From the NCBI GenBank assembly GCA_025355875.1, contig JANXYV010000169.1:1-35827 (forward strand): 35,827 nt of DNA, read 5' to 3'. Shown here in pieces: positions 34,170 to 35,827 of the stretch. Each line of letters opens with the position of its first letter. Position 1 is the stretch's first letter. This stretch comes from Prolixibacteraceae bacterium. GTDB lineage: Bacteria; Bacteroidota; Bacteroidia; Bacteroidales; Prolixibacteraceae. The translations under genes and the position numbers were made by a program. The notes under the pieces are model-generated. The model had not been told where the DNA came from and searched no databases. It saw only the letters and a program-made list of their open reading frames with translations.

Positions 34170-34328
34170 ATGAGCGAGAAACGAGACTACCTGCTTGACA
34201 AGCTTTTTAGTAGGCAGGGAACGTGGGGATACATCGTTGCCAATTCAACAAGCCAATTTTTCTTTCCCATTCGTGATTTTCAGAAAATATATCCCCCTAT
34301 ATTTTTTAAAGACATTAAAATGTCGTAA
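34170..34328 (+). CDS. Doubtful 52-codon open frame
   Basis: ATG at 34170 begins MSEKRDYLLDKLFSRQGTWG and ends at TAA 34326-34328. The ATG immediately follows the T-run of a terminator-like hairpin, which is an unlikely place for a translation start. No family recognised. Either a chance frame, or the tail of a formerly longer gene. Confidence 0.15.
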   Translation: MSEKRDYLLDKLFSRQGTWGYIVANSTSQFFFPIRDFQKIYPPIFFKDIKMS

Positions 34329-34380
34329 ATTTAATAGGGTCTTGGGTTTTTATTGCATAACAATCTAAATTCCAGATAAT

Positions 34381-35655
34381 ATGAAAACACTAATTCTGCT
34401 TACTTCACTTCTATTGTTTAACTCCCTCCTTTTTTCGAATGCACATGCTGCGATCATTTTCAGGCACCTTATTATGCAAGAAGATGTCACTGAACTGAAT
34501 GCACTGGGCAATGCTCTAGGGGTTGCAGGTAAACCAGGGATAAATGGATGGCCAGTATCTGCGGATCAATTTAACTTTAGGGGCAATAATTATGTATCTG
34601 GGGTATATTTCCTTGTAAAAGACACCTTAAAAAAAACGGAAGGGAAGGATGAAGTCTGGACCTTTCGATACAAAGTGAAACAGATTAACCTGGCAGGTTT
34701 AAGTTTGTCAGGGATCTTACCCGATCTCTCCTTCAGCGATCTGGAAGAATTCGACCTCAGTTTTAACAATATCTCTGGAAGCATCCCGGTTTTGTATTTT
34801 CCGAAATGCAAAAAGATCATTCTGCACCGAAACCAGTTGACCGGTCCACTTCCCAATTTCGACCTTCCTGAACTAACCGACCTCGGATTTATCAGCAATA
34901 AATTAAGCGGAACAATTCCCAACCTGAACCTGCCCAAATTGGTTGCACTCCAACTTGGTGATAACCAATTTGAAGGAGAAATCCCGAATTTCAATTTACC
35001 TGTCTTGAAGTTCCTTTATCTGACCAACAACAAACTTACCGGCAACATTCCAAACTTCAATTTACCTGAACTACAGGATCTGGATATTGAGGATAACCAA
35101 TTAACAGGAACAATTCCTGTGTTTAATTTCCCAAAAGCCTGGAATATCAGGTTGACGGCAAACCAACTGACTGGCCTTATACCCATTTTTAATATGCCGT
35201 TTCTATCAAACCTTGCTTTGGGGCAGAACCAACTGACCGGAACTATTCCCAAATTCAATATGGCTAACCTGATCCTTCTCAATCTTAAAGAAAACAAGCT
35301 GGAGGGAGAATTTGACAACTCTGGATTACCTGAACTGCTAGGTCTATATATTGAGAAAAATATGATAACCAAAATTCCTGTTTTGAAGGCTAACTCACCG
35401 AAGTTGGATGATGCGGATGTTTCGGGCTGCAACCTGAAATTTGAGGATATTGAACCCAATATGGATATTAAAATCTTCAATTATACAGGCCAACAGAGGA
35501 TTGAGACCTACCAGTCTCAGAGCGGAACACTGGTTATCCTTTCCGTAAAAGATAATGCGCCCCACAATGAATACAAATGGCGAAAGGTAAAAGACGGTGT
35601 AAACACTATTGTACCCGGAGCTGTGAACAATAGTCTAGTGTCACGTCACAGATAG
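34381..35655 (+). pseudogene. Secreted leucine-rich-repeat protein truncated by an IS630 insertion
   Basis: Signal peptide MKTLILLTSLLLFNSLLFSNAHA is followed by a non-repeat cap (about 24-117) and then about 11 LRRs of exactly 22 residues (about 118-359), pattern LPxLxxLxLxxNxLxGxIPxFN. A start of an Ig-like domain follows (about 375-418, ending KWRKVKDGVNTIVPGAV). The frame then runs into IS sequence and stops at TAG 35653-35655; the last about six residues (LVSRHR) are IS-derived. The intact gene would have continued, likely with further Ig-like and T9SS domains (inference). The remaining product would be exported but lack any anchor or sorting signal. Confidence 0.8.
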
Positions 35656-35827
35656 TATGACGTAATTAAAAAAAGTGTATCTTAGCAAAAAAAAAGGCTA
35701 TGAACACTTACAAAGTCACTCTCACACAAGAAGAACGAAATCAATTGACTGAAATTACCCGAACCGGAACCCATGCTGCAAGAAAGGTTATTCATGCACT
35801 GATTCTCCTGAATGTTGATCGCGGACA
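35636..35827 (+). mobile_element. IS630-family insertion sequence, left end and start of transposase
   Basis: Sequence change at about 35636, where the LRR gene ends. TA at 35636-35637 fits the TA target of IS630/mariner elements. The left end contains ACGTCA/TGACGT in inverse orientation at 35645-35665 and an A-rich tract before the transposase. The right end is outside the window, so the boundary is approximate. Confidence 0.75.
35700..35827 (+). CDS. IS630-family transposase, N-terminal 42 residues only
   Basis: ATG at 35700 begins MNTYKVTLTQEERNQLTEIT and continues RTGTHAARKVIHALILLNVDRG, the typical N terminus of IS630-family transposases (helix-turn-helix region). The DDE catalytic part lies beyond the window. 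Sits 63 bases inside the element. Confidence 0.85.
   Translation, partial: MNTYKVTLTQEERNQLTEITRTGTHAARKVIHALILLNVDRG

Larger units (their letters stand above)
34021..34380. other. Intergenic region of 360 bases with no secure gene
   Basis: AT-rich region between the isomerase-like gene and the leucine-rich-repeat gene. It holds one strong hairpin (34136-34169), a short open frame directly after it (34170-34328), and nothing else that I can support. The first 100 bases should carry the minus-strand promoter of the isomerase-like gene, but I see no clear TAnnTTTG. Confidence 0.6.

Overview
The window looks like chromosomal DNA of a Bacteroidota bacterium, probably of the Marinilabiliales/Prolixibacteraceae type; the exact genus is inference. 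Evidence: a fused SecDF, two type IX secretion (T9SS) C-terminal sorting domains, DUF5916 and CarboxypepD-regulatory-like proteins, ATG starts without Shine-Dalgarno sequences, and several TAnnTTTG promoter -7 elements typical of the phylum. No rRNA, tRNA or CRISPR array was seen.

Layout. 1-1279 (minus): 5' part of a membrane pyrophosphatase gene (hppA) behind an uncharacterised gene. 1506-7156 (plus): small membrane protein, SecDF, TatA, a LolD-type ABC ATPase and a TIGR02757/DUF2400 protein. 7274-16478 (minus): DUF5916 outer-membrane protein, a T9SS-exported propeller-like protein, and a four-gene exporter operon (adaptor, MacB-like permease, TolC, second adaptor) with no ATPase gene. 16745-25888: a small CarboxypepD-reg-like protein (plus), GlmM (minus), a YncE-like propeller/phosphoesterase (plus), ValS (minus) and alanine dehydrogenase (minus). 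26147-33039 (plus): aminotransferase, a frameshifted isoprenylcysteine-methyltransferase-like gene, a family-39-like glycosyltransferase, a modular GH10 xylanase and a DUF4337 protein. 33121-34020 (minus): a Tat-exported sugar isomerase/epimerase-like protein. 34381-35827 (plus): a leucine-rich-repeat protein broken by an IS630-family element whose transposase runs off the window.

The most striking object is inside valS. The 1032-residue ValS carries an in-frame insertion of about 144 residues just before the editing domain. It contains a complete-looking DUF559 (Vsr-like, PD-(D/E)XK-clan) endonuclease domain bounded by two inverted copies of a C/G-rich palindromic repeat of about 30 bp. Two further solo copies of the same repeat sit in frame elsewhere in valS. 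All four are read in frames that give short Pro/Gly-rich peptides instead of stops. This looks like a protein-compatible mobile element family: a nuclease-bearing form plus short REP-like forms living inside an essential gene.

Functionally the window mixes export machinery (SecDF, TatA, LolD, adaptor/permease/TolC), exported degradative proteins that would use it (T9SS xylanase, T9SS propeller, Tat-signal isomerase), and housekeeping genes (valS, glmM, ald, aminotransferase). The xylanase has no SusC/SusD pair beside it, so it is not in a classical polysaccharide utilisation locus here.
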